From: Holophaga sp.
GTDB taxonomy: Bacteria > Acidobacteriota > Holophagae > Holophagales > Holophagaceae
Length of the DNA stretch: 5,439 bases
Direction: 5' to 3'
NCBI GenBank assembly: GCA_030691225.1
Contig: JAUYES010000794.1
Span: 1-5,439, forward strand
Shown here piece by piece: positions 5,137 through 5,439 of this stretch. The stretch's first letter is position 1, and each line of letters starts with the position of its first letter. Made by a program: the position numbers and the translations under genes. A model generated the notes under the pieces. The model had not been told where the DNA came from. It did not search any database and worked only from the letters and a program-made list of their open reading frames with translations.

Positions 5137-5439
5137 ATGCGCACTTATTTCGGTTTCCTGGTCATGGTCATGGGTGTTCTGCCGATGCTGGCGCAGACAC
5201 CGGCTAGCAAAGATTTGCGACTCTTCTATCAGCAGAACTGCGTGCGTTGCCATGGGCTCGATGGCGCAGGCATTGACCCCACGGGAAAGAAGATCCGCGG
5301 TCAGGATTTGACGGATGCTGCCTGGGCAAAGGCAACCACCGATGAGGCGATGGTCAAAGCTATTCTGAATGGCAAGTTTTTCGGCCGAGCCATGCCCGCC
5401 TACAAGAAAGACTTAACCCCTGACGAAGCCTTGCGCATG
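5137..5439 (+). CDS. Exported mono-heme class I cytochrome c (3' end outside window)
   Basis: The open frame runs 101 codons from ATG 5137 to the right edge without a stop. Residues 1-19 (MRTYFGFLVMVMGVLPMLA) form a Sec signal peptide with likely cleavage before Gln20, so the protein acts in the periplasm or at its membrane face as an electron carrier or oxidase-type subunit. The heme attachment site is CVRCH (Cys35, Cys38, His39) within LFYQQNCVRCHGLDGAG. GRAMPAYKKDLTPDEA (83-98) supplies the likely distal axial ligand Met86 and the usual start of the last helix. Spacing fits a small single-domain c6/cbb3-type cytochrome. Only the final helix and anything beyond it are missing, so a fused C-terminal domain cannot be excluded. 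The partner oxidoreductase is not visible. Confidence 0.93.
   Translation, partial: MRTYFGFLVMVMGVLPMLAQTPASKDLRLFYQQNCVRCHGLDGAGIDPTGKKIRGQDLTDAAWAKATTDEAMVKAILNGKFFGRAMPAYKKDLTPDEALRM

Noticed and set aside
1..5439. Search for CRISPR repeats, tRNA or rRNA genes, insertion-sequence ends, attachment sites or a defence-type cassette
   Set aside because: No spaced direct repeats, transposase or integrase motifs, RNA gene signatures or toxin-antitoxin pairs were visible. The genes are recognisable housekeeping or envelope families.

Overview
The window looks like an ordinary chromosomal stretch of a Gram-negative bacterium. The signs are a lipobox lipoprotein, Sec signal peptides, a periplasmic-type cyclophilin, a type IV prepilin peptidase and a c-type cytochrome. 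GC is moderately high by eye, genes are tightly packed, and most starts have GGAG-type Shine-Dalgarno sites. A lineage such as Acidobacteriota (Holophaga-like) or a deltaproteobacterium would fit the combination of a DUF4382-like lipoprotein and a DHH phosphoesterase with a TRSDFDG motif. No taxonomic marker is present, so this placement is only a guess.

Layout from left to right. (1) The 3' tail of a plus-strand gene ends at 104. It is followed by a perfect 15-bp inverted repeat that can act as a terminator in both directions. (2) A minus-strand pair is read from 2057 down to 176: an exported PpiA-like cyclophilin, then a 49-nt gap, then a lipoprotein with a DUF4382-like domain and carboxypeptidase-regulatory-like modules. 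(3) A prepilin peptidase gene diverges from the cyclophilin on the plus strand (2129-3067). (4) A second minus-strand pair is read from 5053 down to 3132: an RluA-family pseudouridine synthase with a TTG start, then an 86-nt gap, then a DHH/DHHA1 phosphoesterase. (5) A signal-peptide-bearing mono-heme cytochrome c starts at 5137 on the plus strand and runs off the right edge.

Several products act in or across the envelope: cyclophilin, lipoprotein, prepilin peptidase and cytochrome c. The other two, pseudouridine synthase and DHH phosphoesterase, are cytoplasmic nucleotide or RNA enzymes. Nothing ties them into one pathway, and I see no mobile element, CRISPR array, tRNA, rRNA or defence-like cassette. 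No gene-free stretch exceeds about 90 bases.

No new system is evident. The points most worth a second look are the pseudouridine synthase, whose catalytic motif reads HRLG instead of HRLD, and a terminator-like hairpin followed by six U inside that same coding region. The DHH enzyme, with Arg where the first motif usually has His, is a lesser point.
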